Translations under genes and position numbers: made by a program
The notes under the pieces: generated by a model
What the model was told of the DNA's origin: nothing
Databases searched by the model: none
The model's input: the letters and a program-made list of their open reading frames with translations, nothing else
Shown here: positions 1 to 13,000 of the stretch, one piece after another
How the letters are laid out: the number at the start of each line of letters is the position of its first letter
How positions within the stretch are numbered: the stretch's first letter is position 1
NCBI GenBank assembly: GCA_003290165.1
Contig: QNQO01000606.1
Coordinates: forward strand, 434,001-498,000
DNA: 64,000 nucleotides
DNA from: Berberis thunbergii
Taxonomy: Eukaryota > Streptophyta > Magnoliopsida > Ranunculales > Berberidaceae
Direction: 5' to 3'

Positions 1-798
1 TCCTTTGATACATTCAAACATATACTGAATAAAAAACGATTAAATTGTTTCTTTCCAAAAAAGGGAAAAGAAAAATAAAATAAGAACACAATCAGCCTTA
101 GTAAAATTAGTCTCAGCATCCTCTTTCGTCGGCCTGAGAATAACCAATCTCAACTCCTTGTTCACATAAATTTTTGCAACCAGGAAAAAAAATACCCAAT
201 TTTCACCCTGCTCAGCCATAATTTGGAAGCTTCTCTAATGCCTATGCCGTTTTTTAGAACACTGAAAAATATTATAATATTTTTTTCTTGAATCAAGATG
301 TTGGTTAAAAAAACGATGTTATTTTAAATGTCTTTCTGCCTATGCAATAATTGGGGGAACCCAGGACATAAGGCAGCTATAGCATCCTATTACTTTGTGT
401 CTTAAGCCATATAACATTAAAAAATGATCAACAAGAATCTTTTATGCAAGCATTTTCAACCATAGCCACATGTACTGGTTCATAAGGTAAATCCCAGAGA
501 TCTCAGACCTGGGATTTCTTTGAGATTCAGTTATATGAGCAAACTGTGAACCAAAATATGTGGCATCTAAAAGGAAAGAACATCACAAAATGGAGTATCC
601 CTCTTGAAGATATAACATACGTGGCTATGGAATGGGCAATTACTTAATCAGACAACTTTTTGATAAACTAAATTCTTCTAAGAAGTACTAAATGTACTGA
701 CCAGCTATGGAAGAATTCCCTGAAAAAGATAACATAAACAACTCTCTGGAAAACATATATTGTGGATATACAAAAGGCGCAAAATCAATAGCTGTTAC
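1..798 (-). other. Intron of the O-fucosyltransferase gene (left edge)
   Basis: This is non-coding sequence following the splice donor after exon 9 (GTAAC read on the minus strand, 798 to 794). I found no further exon here, so the remaining C-terminal exons must lie left of the window. An open frame runs past the donor to position 688, but its residues stop resembling the family at the donor, so it is read-through into intron. The rest is AT-rich without a recognisable element. Confidence 0.7.
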
Positions 799-1039
799 CT
801 GAGAAGAGAAATTCCTGAATGGTGCAAGCTCTCTTGGTGTAAGAAGATCTTCTTTTGTAACCACATTGGGGTAAAGGCCAGTGAAAGGATGCATTCTGGA
901 TTTCCCCCCATATATTTGAGACCCGGCAAGATAGATATAAGTGCCACGTCTAAAACCTAGACTCAAGAGCACAAGTCCCGCCTCCTCAGGTGTCAATGGA
1001 CATCTTCCCAATTTTCTCAGCTGTGCTGGAGAAATAGAA
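799..1039 (-). CDS. O-fucosyltransferase exon 9
   Basis: Codons 447 (last base) to 527. It starts after the acceptor CCGTTACAG and begins inside a split glycine codon; the next residues are SISPAQLRKLG, then CPLTPEEAG and RGTYIYLAGSQIYGG. It ends at NFSSQ before the donor GTAACA. A nearer AG (20 bases inside) would give an out-of-phase or shortened join. The chosen acceptor restores the SISP-LRKLG segment typical of the family. Confidence 0.9.
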
Positions 1040-4000
1040 CTGTAACGGTTTCAGTATAAAGGCAAGTGGCGTGGATGCAATTATGCGCAGAGAAAAACCC
1101 AAAAATATCATAACTCCTCTAAAATTTTAAGATACTAATTATCCAAGCTGAGATGATGGAACAATGATGAGATAGTATGAGATATGTGTTAACTTGTCAA
1201 CAGCTTTGACATCATTGGCCCAATTAAATATACACTAAACCAAGGATGTGTCAACAACAACATGAAACATACCCAGTACTTTTTAAGCGCTCGACAAGGA
1301 TGGGAAAGTGACTCTCCCTGTAAGCATGGAGTTCTTTTCTCTCCATTTCTCCTCCTCCAAAGTCACACATTGAGTAAGCCACCATGTCGATTTCAAATCT
1401 CAAGTGCAAAGCAAGATATCTCGTCGTGTCTCCTGAAGAACCATGTCCTCTGGAGGGGATATCAGGCATGAAACTTCCAAGTAGTTGCTTGTCCAACGGG
1501 CTCCTAGCACCATCAAATTTGCGTATTCTTCTAACCAATATAGAACCAGCTTGTTGAATCTTGGGCACAAACTTCAAAGCGTGGAAGTTGCATTTGCATC
1601 TTAATTTCTGTAATAAGTTCAAGCATGTGCAAATGACAAACTATGACAGTCTGAATTGTAAACTAATGCACACTACAGAGCTCAACCATGAAGCCAAGCC
1701 AACATTAGGATCGCACAATATGTTTGATAGCTCTACTTCTCTAAAACATGATGGCCCAAAAATTGAAGACCACTAAAAATATGATGTAAGGTGAGGTTAT
1801 TACACATGAAAACAGATTACTCCACTCAAAGGCAGATTAGTTTGCATATTCATATGCCATTAAGAATGAGGATTCATGGAAATTTTTTCTTTCTAAGTTC
1901 AGAGACCAAAGAAACTCTTCATTGGTGCAAAAGGATTTCTCTTCAAATATGCAGATTTTTGGTGCAATAGGATTCACATCAGGTTTCAATCCGCTTAATC
2001 TTTTATCTTTTATCTGAAGCAATCCTCTCACTCATTACTAGATATGGTTGTAGCCTCGTAGGCTTCAGAAGATTTTCCTCATATATATTAGCAATAAATG
2101 TTTTATAACAAAGACAAGATCAATCAATGAGCAAGGCTTCTCGTAAGAATAATTATATGAAAATGGACAAGGCAACACTTATATCTTAGAAAAAAAAATG
2201 ATGCAGAGATAACAAAGATAACATAATATTTATGTATTGAAATAAATAAAAAGTTTAAAAATGAATTCTTCTCCTTGCGAAAGTGAAATAGTTCAAAAAC
2301 AAACCATGAAAATCTAGGTCTCATACTTAAGATCAGACATTTGGCAAAGTTAAGCTCCAATTAATTTGCCGTACTTTGAATCCTAAGGGTTGTTCAGACC
2401 TGAAGCTTAAAGGGCAATGGATCAAAGCCAAGTCGATTGCCAAATCCAAGGAAGTGAACTACTCCATGTCGTTGCAGGAGAGGAGATGCAACTTTAACAA
2501 AATCAATAGGTTTTGCCTCCTTCGGAATGACTGAATCTGTAAGCTGAGCAGAAAGAGAAGAAAATTAAAATGTTAGGACAGAGATGCACAACAGCAGTGG
2601 ACATAAGCCAAGATCAAGTAGGAGATCAACATACTTGACTACCAAGTGCTTCAATGTCTAGAGATTGCAAATGAGAAGGGAGGTCCTTCACAATATTTAC
2701 TTCACTCTTCAAAAGGTTCATGAAATACTCCTCTTGGTATATATCCCCAAACTGACTGAAATTCAACAAAACGAAGTGCAACTTAAGTATTCTATCAAGA
2801 ATGCAATTTGCTGAATGAGCAAGCATAGGTACCATGCCTTTTTTCAAAAATTGATTAAAAATATTTTTTTTTCTAACAATTTGCACTGAAAGAAAAAAAG
2901 AATGGCTTGAACAATTAAAAACAAAAAGAAAAATAAACGGAAAGGCGCAGCAATAGCTATTCCTATTTTTAACCGATAAATGGACCAGGAAACTAAATCC
3001 TTCAGTAATAGAATGATGAAAGTATGAGCATTATAAGTTGAACCTGTGCAATCATGACTAGTTGCAAGAAGTTCTCACACCATGTCACAGGTTTAAATTT
3101 TTTTGCAAAGATTAGCATTGCCTAGCTACAATGAGTTACCTCAACTTCCTTGAATATACTAAGGGTTCATGCAAGGATGCACCGACACTTCGGAAAACCT
3201 CTGAGTCACGAGTCAAATATGTGTCGGACACGGATTCGAGTCCGACACGCGCCCGACACGTATTGGACACGTGGTCAACGGTCAAAATTCGTTGACCACG
3301 GTCAAGACCCAGTCAGACATGGTCCGGACTCGGTCAGACACGATTCGGACTCGGTCGGGTGCTATTAATCCCTCCTCTTCGATCATTCGGTTCCTCCCTC
3401 CCACAAACCATAATCAGAGAGTCGAGAGCAGAGAAAGCTGAGAGAACAGAGACAGAGAGGGAGTAGACTCGAGGGTTCGATCGATTTCGGTCGATTTCGA
3501 CAGAGAGGGAGAGAGAGAGGGTTTGATCGACAGAGGGTTTGGTTGATTTCGCAGAAAGGGAGAGAGAGAGGGTTCGATCGATTTCGGTCGATTTCGACAG
3601 AGAGGGTTCGATCGATTTCGACTTGAGTTTCATTTCATCCTCAAGGGTGGTCGATCGATTTCGACTTGAGTTACATTTCGATCGATTTCGGTCGATTTCG
3701 ACATAGAGATAGATCGAGGGTGGTCGCTGGACGGAGCTAGAGAGAGAGGGAGCTCGCAGGAAGGAGACGATGTCGTCCTCAGCAGGTACCTATCTTCTTT
3801 CAATTTTTTTCAGCGATTTTCTTCTATCAGTCTATGCATCATTCCCTTCTCGTATTTCTTCTCTGATTCATCTCTAATTTTCTTTTCTGCTTTGATTTTT
3901 TTTTCTTTTTTGAATGAGTATTGTGCTGATATTGCAACACACATCCTGATTTTGTTCTGCTCTGATTCATGTCTGATTGAACACACATCCTCAAAAGTTT

Positions 4001-7000
4001 TTTCATATTCTTCCATATTCTGATTTCATGAATGATTTCATGAATATGAGACTCTCTATGTCTCTGATATTTGAGGATGTGTGTTCTTTCAACACTAGTA
4101 GAACTGTAGAATAAAACAATGAGTATTGCTTATTTTCTTTTATGCTGATTTTCTAATTTCTGTTGATTTTTGTGATTTTTGTACTTCAACTGCAAAGAAT
4201 AAAAAAAGTAGATTAGCATTAGCAAATAATGAGTATTTCAATCAGTGAATCAATATTGCAAATAATGAGTTTTTACATTCTCAAATGCTTATGCTTTATG
4301 AGTATGACTTGAGCTTGACTTTATGATGCATTTGAAATTTTGAATGAATGAATGTTTTAGTGATATATATGGATTGTTCACTATTATTATTTATAATTTT
4401 ATGTTCATATGAGTTACAAAAAAATATATTAAAAAATTAAGTTTGACGGTGTCACTGAGTCCTATTTTTTTGAAAATTGTCGAGTCGCCGTGTCGTATCC
4501 GCGTCCGAGTCCGTGTCCGAGTCCAAGTCCGTGCATCCTTGGGTTCATGTAAGGATGGTGCAAAATGTTAGCAACGAATTGCTGCAAATCCTGGTTTGTA
4601 TCGATGTTCAGTATAATTTCACTACAGGCAAATGTAGTAGGTTTGATCCAAATCACTAGATATGACATGTAGACAATCTTGAAGCTTTGGAATCTGGAAG
4701 CTAATTGGGACTGATCATAAAAGCAAAAATGATAGTGTGGCAAATAGTTGGCTACCTAAACACTCGAGAGCCCCATGAAGGTAGTTTTTGGCTAAGCATT
4801 TCCCGTGGACTTATAAAGGGTTTTTTCCCCTTCAGAATGGTAGTCACATCCATTTTTCGCATGACTGGCGAGTTGACTCTGAAGGAGAGATTTTCTCAAT
4901 TATTTCGGGTTTGTCTAAATAGGGATGGTTTGATCTCAACGAATTTGGTTTCTTAAACATTGTATGGTATTTGCATCTAAGGTGTGGCCTAAATGAAGAT
5001 GAAATGGGTGAAGTGGATGATCTTTGGGTGTGTTGGAGCTTGTCTCTTAGGGAGTATGCGATGTAAGCGGGTTAATTAGGATTATTTAGGTAGTATTAAT
5101 TGTTACTGGGCCTAGTATAGTATAAAGCCCATGTTAGTTAGAGTTAGGTTTAGATCAGTTTGCTTGCAAAAGGAGTTAGGAAAGTTATAATTAAGGAATA
5201 CACATTGTTCTTGGTGAATGAATGAATAAAATATTTGTTTTTTTATTATCTTTGAATTAATTTATTATAGATTTAGCTTAGTTTTATCAGCTTAGAATCA
5301 ACTGGTATCATAGCCAAAAGGTTCTATTGATTGTTTAGAAACAGTTTCGAAGGAAGAGAAGATTTGTTCGAATTGAAGAGAAAGAAGAGAAAAGAGAAGC
5401 AACAAAGCTTGATTAAAGATTGTTGAAAAAAAAAAAAGTTGGCACTATTCACAAAGTGTTCATAGCACTGTCATCGACACTTTCATCGATCTAATTTAGA
5501 ATTTCTAAATACCTTGCTGAATTATCAAGTAATTTCAAAAAACTCTCCAAGAAATTCCAGAAATCGCAGACACCTCCCTGGCATAGAACAACAATTATGT
5601 GGACCTCGGAATAGAAAAGGCACCACACCAATGAAAAAAAAATGATTGACCCGTATTATTCCTAATATCCATACACCTATTATCCCTACACAACCATATT
5701 ATTCTCCATCTCATACCAATATCTATATAGTCCAAGTCGAATCCAATATACCCCACGGTATTCAATACCCATAACCAATTTTACTATCCACAATCACAAA
5801 CCACCTATGTCCCACATTATACCCAACTTGAACCAGTTTTCCTACACCACCCCCACCTCTAGTGATGTACACCCCACTACCGATCCAACTGACTTGAAGG
5901 AGTTTTGGAGAGATTTAAAATAAATAAGAGATCGAGAAGAAACAAGGACAGAAGAGGCGTACCAGCGGCTGACCAAGAAATTTTGATGACAGGATAAGAG
6001 TGCTTGAGGAATTATTTGAGGTAGATAAACTTGAAAAGATGTTAAAAGAGCAAGACGAGCAATTCAGTTTGTTTGTCTCCAGCTTTTGAGGAAGTTAAAG
6101 GCACCGTCATGTACTCAATTTTTTAAATGTGGGCCTTTGACTTCTATAATTTCTTTCTCATTTTTGTCCAAGATGATGATGTTGCTATGTTGGCAGACAT
6201 AGTGAGTCATGATGGTTATGTTGATCCATATTGGGAATATTTTGTGGCACAAGCTTATGAGCAGGGGCCTTCTCAGCAGGTTTATTGCAACTTCTGGTTC
6301 TTTGAGTTACCTTGCTCCATTTCTAAGTTGGTTCAACTGTTTTTAGCAAATGTATATCATGGCAAGTTTCGAGGTCTACTTCGTGTGCATTCGTGTTCAT
6401 TTCCCCTTGTGTTCTTGATTGATTGCTTATGTTCAGCGGATTTCTTCGATTTCAAGCTCGAGTACGAGCTCTTCAACTGGGGAGGATGATGTAACGTAGG
6501 ATTTAGTACATTTATTTAATTTAATTTAGTTGTTGGGTCGGGCCTAAGTAAGCCCATAATAGAATAAGTGAATTTAGGGCTCCAATAGCATTTAAAGTTA
6601 GATTGCGTAATTTGCAAACTAGGTTTAGTATAAATAGGGCCAATAGGCCATTGCTTGTGGTTGGTTGATTGATTAATGAAATTTGAATTATTTTAATTTA
6701 TCTTCTGTTTATCAATTACTAGGGTTTATATAGTTTAGATTAGTGTAGCTTTAGTCTAGTTTAGAATCTATCAATTAGTAACAGAGCCGAAGTGCTCCTA
6801 TTATGTATGCCGACACAGAGAAAGCCTGGAAGATGACGGAAGATCTCTTCGATGCTGAGAGAGAACAAGATAGAATCCACAGGGAGGAAGAGCGACTCAA
6901 GAGAGAAGATAATTTGTAGAATAAACTAGTAGGGTTGCAATAATGGATTCAGTCAAAGATGGCGCATATGGTAGAAAAGACGGTGGAGAAGACGATGCAA

Positions 7001-10000
7001 AAGGAGATACAAAAGATGGAACAATTGATTACAAGACTCCTAACAACCAACAAGGGAACCAACGAACACCCACAAGGGGTACTCGTCGACCCCCAAGCAC
7101 TGCTGCACGCCATCACCAGCCTCCAGCAAGGAGCTACTAGCACCGACACTGTTGGCAACACTCTTCCGGCCCAGTCGTCAACCCCCAACACCCACCCCTC
7201 ACTTTCGCCACCACCGTCCAACCCTCAACACTCCTTTCCCAACCCTATCACCCCACTTATTCGTCATTCCCTATGCAGTTAAAATGGATAACAGTCCAAG
7301 AGCGTTATAGGTTATAACGAGATATATGGTATATAACGGAATAGTTTTTTAAATATACTTTTAATATTCCCACAAAGTATTAATGTATTATAGAATAAAA
7401 AAAGTAAGTCATGTTCATAACATTAAATTCAAAAACAAAAAAATTAATAAAAAAAATTCCCTTCGTATGAGAGTGAGATCGCAACAGAAAGTGCGATCGA
7501 CTCTTCTTCTTTTCTCGTTCTCTGTCAAACTGCGAGGTCTGATTCTCTGTCGATTGGCGACAACAAGCACTAGTCATTTCCTATGAATCTAGAGTTCTAG
7601 TTAGATCGAGAATGAAATGGGTGATTTTTTTTCTTTTTATGTATTTTAGCAAAACGTTAAAGCGGTGTTATTGAAAAAGTTATCTCAATAACGGCCATAT
7701 AACGCCGCTATGTCAGAGTTGTGATACTATAACGAGATAATATCATAACGTAACGGCTCACCCCCGTTAGGCACTATATCAGAGCCATAACGCCGTTTTA
7801 ACTACACAGGTCATTCCCTACACTAGGTTGTGTAGAAAATAGATGATTCAATTTCGTGGTGGTTATTTGCACCCCTAGATTCAGTCTACACCACTGCCAT
7901 ATTCTGACTTAGTGACTTAAGTTATTTTGTTGTTATTCATAGCCACAGATTTCTCCATATCCAGATTTTTGTTTTCAAACTATTCGCCACCACATGACAG
8001 GCTATGTACCTCGCGGAACAATGTAAATGATCCAATTTGGAACAATTTCATGCTAATTTTGAGAAAAAAGTTTGTGCACAATTTCAAATCATGAAGTGGA
8101 TATCCTCGAGCCGATGATTCAAGTTGGACATGTCTTTGGTGGCCAAATTTTAGTTGGTTGTTCATGGTACAAGCAATTACCAAGAACAATTGCTAGCAGT
8201 GACACTGTCAGCAGCACCCTTCCGGCCCGATCGACAACCCCCAACGCCCACCCCTCTCTTTCATCGCCACCCATCACCACAGTCCAGTCCTCACCACTCC
8301 TTTCCCAACCATCGCCCCACTTCTCACTCGTCCCTCCCTACACTAGGTCCAAGATTCAATTAAGGGTGGGCAAACGAGTCAAGGAACCGCGAATCCAAAC
8401 CAAACTAGCTCGTTTTACTCCAAACCTAGATCGGTCGTACAATAGTTCGAGTTTGGTTCCAACCGTTTGAATTCAAACGGTTCGGTTCAAAATCGTTTTG
8501 TATAACATTATACACGTGTCTTATCCTGATTGGTGGAGGATGGCTAGAGTCTCACCCAACTTTTTACTTCGTCATACTCGAATTAGGGTTTTCAGTGAGT
8601 TAGGAAAAACACCCTTTTCCTCGGATTCCCCATCACACTTTACATACCCAAAGGTCTCGCTTTTAACCTTTAAGCCTTCTCTTTCATGGTGAGAGTGTGA
8701 AATCCAAAGCAGACAAGTTTTGTTCTTTGTAAACTATTAGGCTGAGTGGAAGAAATTTCATTAGTTGTTAACCCTCTTTGAGAGAAACTCAAGTTTTTTT
8801 TTAGTGCTTCTTCAATCCAACTCAAAATGGTTGTAATGTGAGTGGGGCCCTCTTTCAAAGTCACCTCTTCTTTGTTAAGTGCTGCTTAGTTCGTTTTATG
8901 AAGCTTCCACCATTAATGAGGCTGTCAATATCTCTTCTATTTGTCTCTGATATGGCATTTTAGCACTTTTTATTTGTTATGAACCAACCAATTCTCCCAA
9001 AAGCCCGAGCTGTCCAGGAGGGGAAAGTCCATAATGAGGATCGTAACATTGCCCCACGTTTCCAAAGCCGACGTCCTCGTCGGCCCACTCTATCGACACT
9101 GGCCCAGTGAGCCTTCTCTCAGCTACCAGTATTCAACAACTTAGCACTATGCCCATACATAATGCTAAATTATTTTAATCTAGCCTATAGGTCGCCCCTG
9201 CCGGGATTCGAACCTTGGATGTGGGGTTTGGCTCTGATACCAATTGTTATGAACCAACCAATTCTCCCAAAAGCCCGAGCTGTCCAGGAGGGGAAAGTCC
9301 ATAATGAGGATCGTAACATTATTTTATTTTCTTGGATTGAAAATAGCATACTAGTGAGCTATTTATGAACCTCATTTGTTAGATTTAGCCAAGAAATGAA
9401 GCATTTGTGTAGGTTTTTTGGGTTTTTTCTTTGATTAGTAATAGTGTAGCCAGCTCCCCAATGTAGTTAATGCGACCAACTAAGCGCATCTCAAGGCGTT
9501 TTTACAGAGTTCCGACTCAAAGTGAGGCAATGCGGTGCGGTGAAATGAGGCGTCCGCCTCAACCGCTTCGGATAAAAAATGGTTGCAGTCAACCCATCTA
9601 CAGCTCATTTTTAGCCCATTTGCAGGCCATAGCCCAAATAACAAACAAACAAACAAGATAATATTTTTTTGAGAAGACATATCAAGGACTTTTATGCGTT
9701 TGAAAATACCAATAGTGATCATATTTGTACATTTTTACCAACCATTCCAACAATTTTTCTAACAAATGCTCAATATTCTCAAGTTTCTGATCTTTCAAGA
9801 TTATGAATTTTTAATGATTTAGCGGATGTTTGCAAGTTACTTGACACTTATGTAGTGCATCTTTTTGCTATGCTATACAATTTTATTATATTTTCATTTC
9901 GACTCTAAGTAGTTGTGTCACTTTTTGTACATATTTGCTTATGATACTTATCAAAATGATGATGTATATTACTATATTGATATGTTTCAATTTATCATAA

Positions 10001-13000
10001 ATAAATAAATAAACTTTAAAAAATGTTAAGACTGCCTCAGTGAAGTGAGGTGTCCGCCTTGCCTACTGCCTCGCGCCTAAGGCATTTTCAGGCGCGTCCG
10101 CCTCACTTTCGCTTCAATGCCTTAACCACAATGTAGCTCCTTTCACAAGACATTTTAGCACTGCTTAGAGTTTAAGAAAGGCGTTCAAGTCTAGATGGAT
10201 TAACTAGTGGAAATGTTGGAACCGTAGAAACCAGACTGTTCAAAATGGTTTAGGTTCGGTCCCAATGTTCAAAATGAGAAAATTCGAGTTGGACCGGATC
10301 CGTTAAATTGAAATGGTTCAAGTTAGGTTCTTCAAAAGTTGAAACCAATTCAGACCGTGCCTACCCCTACATTCAATTTCATGGGGTTATTTGCATCCCC
10401 AAATTCAGTCTGCACTGCTGTCATATTCTTAGCAACTTAAGTGATTTTGTTGTCATTTATAGCCATGGGACCTACCATGTAATGCCACAGACTTCTCTAT
10501 ATCCCATTTTGGTATTCAAACTGTTCACCACCATATGAAAGGCTATGTACCTCCGCAGGACTATGATCCAATTTGGAACAAATTCATGACTAATTTTGAG
10601 AAAAAAACTTGTGCACAATATTCAAATCATGAATTGGATATACCACGAACCGATGATTCAAGTTGGACATGTCTTTGATGACCAAATTTTAGTTTGGTTG
10701 TTCATTGTACAAGCAATTACCAAGGACAAGTTCGTGGTTGACCTTTGCTTGTGCACTTTGCCTTGTGTTCCATAACCGATTGCTTGTGCTCGTTAGATTT
10801 TTTTTTTACTTCAACAAACTTCTTCAACCCGGGGAAGATAATGTAACTGGGTTAATTAAGATTATTTGGGTAATATTAATTTAATTGGGCCTAGTATAGT
10901 AAAGTCCATGTTAGTTAGGGTTAGATTTTAGTTTGTTTGTAAAAGGAGTTAGAGAAGTTATAAATAAGGCAACGCATTAAACATTGTTTTTGGTGATTGA
11001 ATGAATGAAATATGTATATTCTTATTATCTTTGAGTTAGGGTGTATTATAGATTTAGCTTAGTATTAGCTTTAGTTGTAGGTTAGAATCTATGAGGTTAG
11101 CCCTTAGTATGGTCCAGGAGGCTTGGCCTAGGGAACCCAACCTCCAAGGGCACCAAAATCCAAAAAAGAAAGAAAAAAGAAAAGAAATGTACTGGTAAGC
11201 AACTTAATGCCTTTTTGAAAGGTAATGGGTCAAACCCCCCTAACCCCCACCCCATTTTATTTATTTATTTAGATTGATTAACCCATTTCAATCCTTTTTA
11301 TTTACTGGGTGGTCTTAAAAAAATCGAACATATATATGTGTTTTATATTTTTCCATTAATTAGCCAATTTCATTCAACCTTGGGGTCATCATGGGTTGAA
11401 CCCACTTGACTCTTTTTTCCATTAATTAATCCATCCACTTGTGGTCTTGATAGGTCAAACTTATTTAGTTGCTTTAAACTTTTTCTATAGACTAAACTCA
11501 TTTGATACGAGCCTTACGTTTACTCTGATTATTGTAGTAAGGTGGAACGAATCTATATAGTCTTAACCATTTTAGTCTTGTCATTATGGTTGCATGGATA
11601 AAATTAACTATTTTAGCATGGTGGTTAGCATAGCAGTTAGCTTTGTGGCAAATTGCTTATACTTTTAATATATTTACAATAATTGATTTCACCTAATACA
11701 AATGGGGCACCGTTATAAAAGTCCGCCTAGAGCGCCCAATATCTCAGGGATGGCCCTTATAATATTAGGAGTGGACCAAGGAAAGGACTCGTCTATCTAT
11801 GATAATTTTGTCAATAGCACCACGCCCATTGATGCATGTCAACACTTTCTGCTAGGTTTGGTTTCAAAAGGGGAGATCCCAACAAACACTCTGCCCCCCC
11901 CCCCCCTTTTCATGTGGGGTCTTGTGTGAAATAGACTCGCCATTGGGGATGTCCTTCATATGAATGTAGACCAAGAATGATAGGTTAAAAAAAAACTCAA
12001 TTAACATATAGAAGCTTGATTGATAAAGCTTTTAGAAATTGAAATCTCAATTAATTGAACTCTACCAAAAGAGGCTTACAATTGATCTATTTATAACCAA
12101 AACATGAATTCTTCTAAAAGTGACTTAACCATAATTGACCCAAGAAATGGAAATCTGTGATAAATGCCTCAGCTAACATGTTGGATATAAGCCCAGTTAT
12201 TGAAAAGAATTATATATTTTTAATAACTCCTAATTATTGGTCCCCCAAATACTCATCAAAGAATGTGTACTATGCAACGGTGGCACAGACGAAAGGGTAC
12301 CATTTTTTCTTTGATGACCATTCTTACACTTGACTATTGTTGGGCATAGTGTAGTACTTATATCAATATGGTTGAGATACTAAAGGCTTGGAAGTGCATG
12401 ATTTTTCAAGGGTTTGCCAAAGCTGATATGGTTTCTTATTCCATGTCATTTGTTGGGCAATTTGGAACAAAACATTTTTCAAAAATGAATCAGGCAACCT
12501 GCGGCAAGAAAGTGATCTTGGGGGTCCTAGGTGTCGTATGGTATCTGGGTTTGAATGTTCCTTGTTTCAATGGGATTTTATTTGTAGACTAACTAATAAA
12601 TATGGGTAACATTGTATAGACCCTAACAGGGTTTAGAGGTGTGCAATCACTATGGATTGTCCTGTTTGTAAATCCTCTCTATTATTAAATGATTTTCACC
12701 ATTTTTCTCAAAAACTGTTCAGATCATTTTCACTTGAAGGAGAAAATCTGTGCATATGACTGCAACCTTTTACTAATCGAGGGGTCGTGGGCATGTATTA
12801 GCCTATGGGAATGGATTGAGTGGAATAGCTGCTTAGGTGGAGAGTAATGGAAGCAACATGGATGAGAGGTGGCAACAGCCGCCAATTATCCTTACGGCTT
12901 GGTTTGGTTACCCTAGGGAATAGAGATGTAGTCCTTGAGAATGGATTAGTGTTCAGGTATTGCTTCGAGTGCCCTAGCTTTCAAGCATGAAATTATAGTA

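Larger units (their letters stand above)
8361..10369. mobile_element. hAT-type transposon (2.0 kb) with two nested insertions
   Basis: Ends TAAGGGTGGGC and TAGGGGTAGGC (reverse complement) are flanked by GATTCAAT (8353-8360) and CATTCAAT (10370-10377), an 8-bp TSD with one change. The left subterminal region has GGTTCGGTTC-like motifs. It contains a SMART element (8975-9318) and another hAT MITE (9459-10133). Sequence near 8500 (CACGTGTCTTATCCTGATTG) is shared with the hAT at 38458. No transposase is seen. Confidence 0.82.
5062..11091 (+). mobile_element. Compound LTR retrotransposon, gag-only, with nested insertions
   Basis: Outer LTRs at 5062-5300 and 10842 to about 11091 are recognisably similar: TGTAA start, GGGCCTAGTATAGTA, TTAGTTAGGGTTAG, AGGAGTTAG, and TTAGAATC end. 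The left LTR is followed by TGGTATCATAGCC, a primer-binding site for initiator tRNA-Met; the right one is preceded by a purine tract (GGGGAAGATAA). A third, diverged LTR sits between them at 6490-6774. The interior has degenerate gag-like coiled-coil and Pro/Ser-rich sequence but no protease, RT or integrase, so it is non-autonomous. It lies in intron 5 on the strand opposite to the gene. Flanks resemble each other only weakly (TATGCG versus TATGAG). Confidence 0.75.

Noticed and set aside
688..798. Read-through of the O-fucosyltransferase frame past NFSSQ
   Set aside because: Family similarity stops exactly at a consensus GTAAC donor; the extra residues are intron.
1020..1030. Alternative acceptors for exon 9 nearer to LRKLG
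   Set aside because: They give either an out-of-phase join or lose the SISP segment that matches the family.
3334..3633. Ser/Leu-rich minus-strand open frame
   Set aside because: A by-product of the GA minisatellite in the hAT element.
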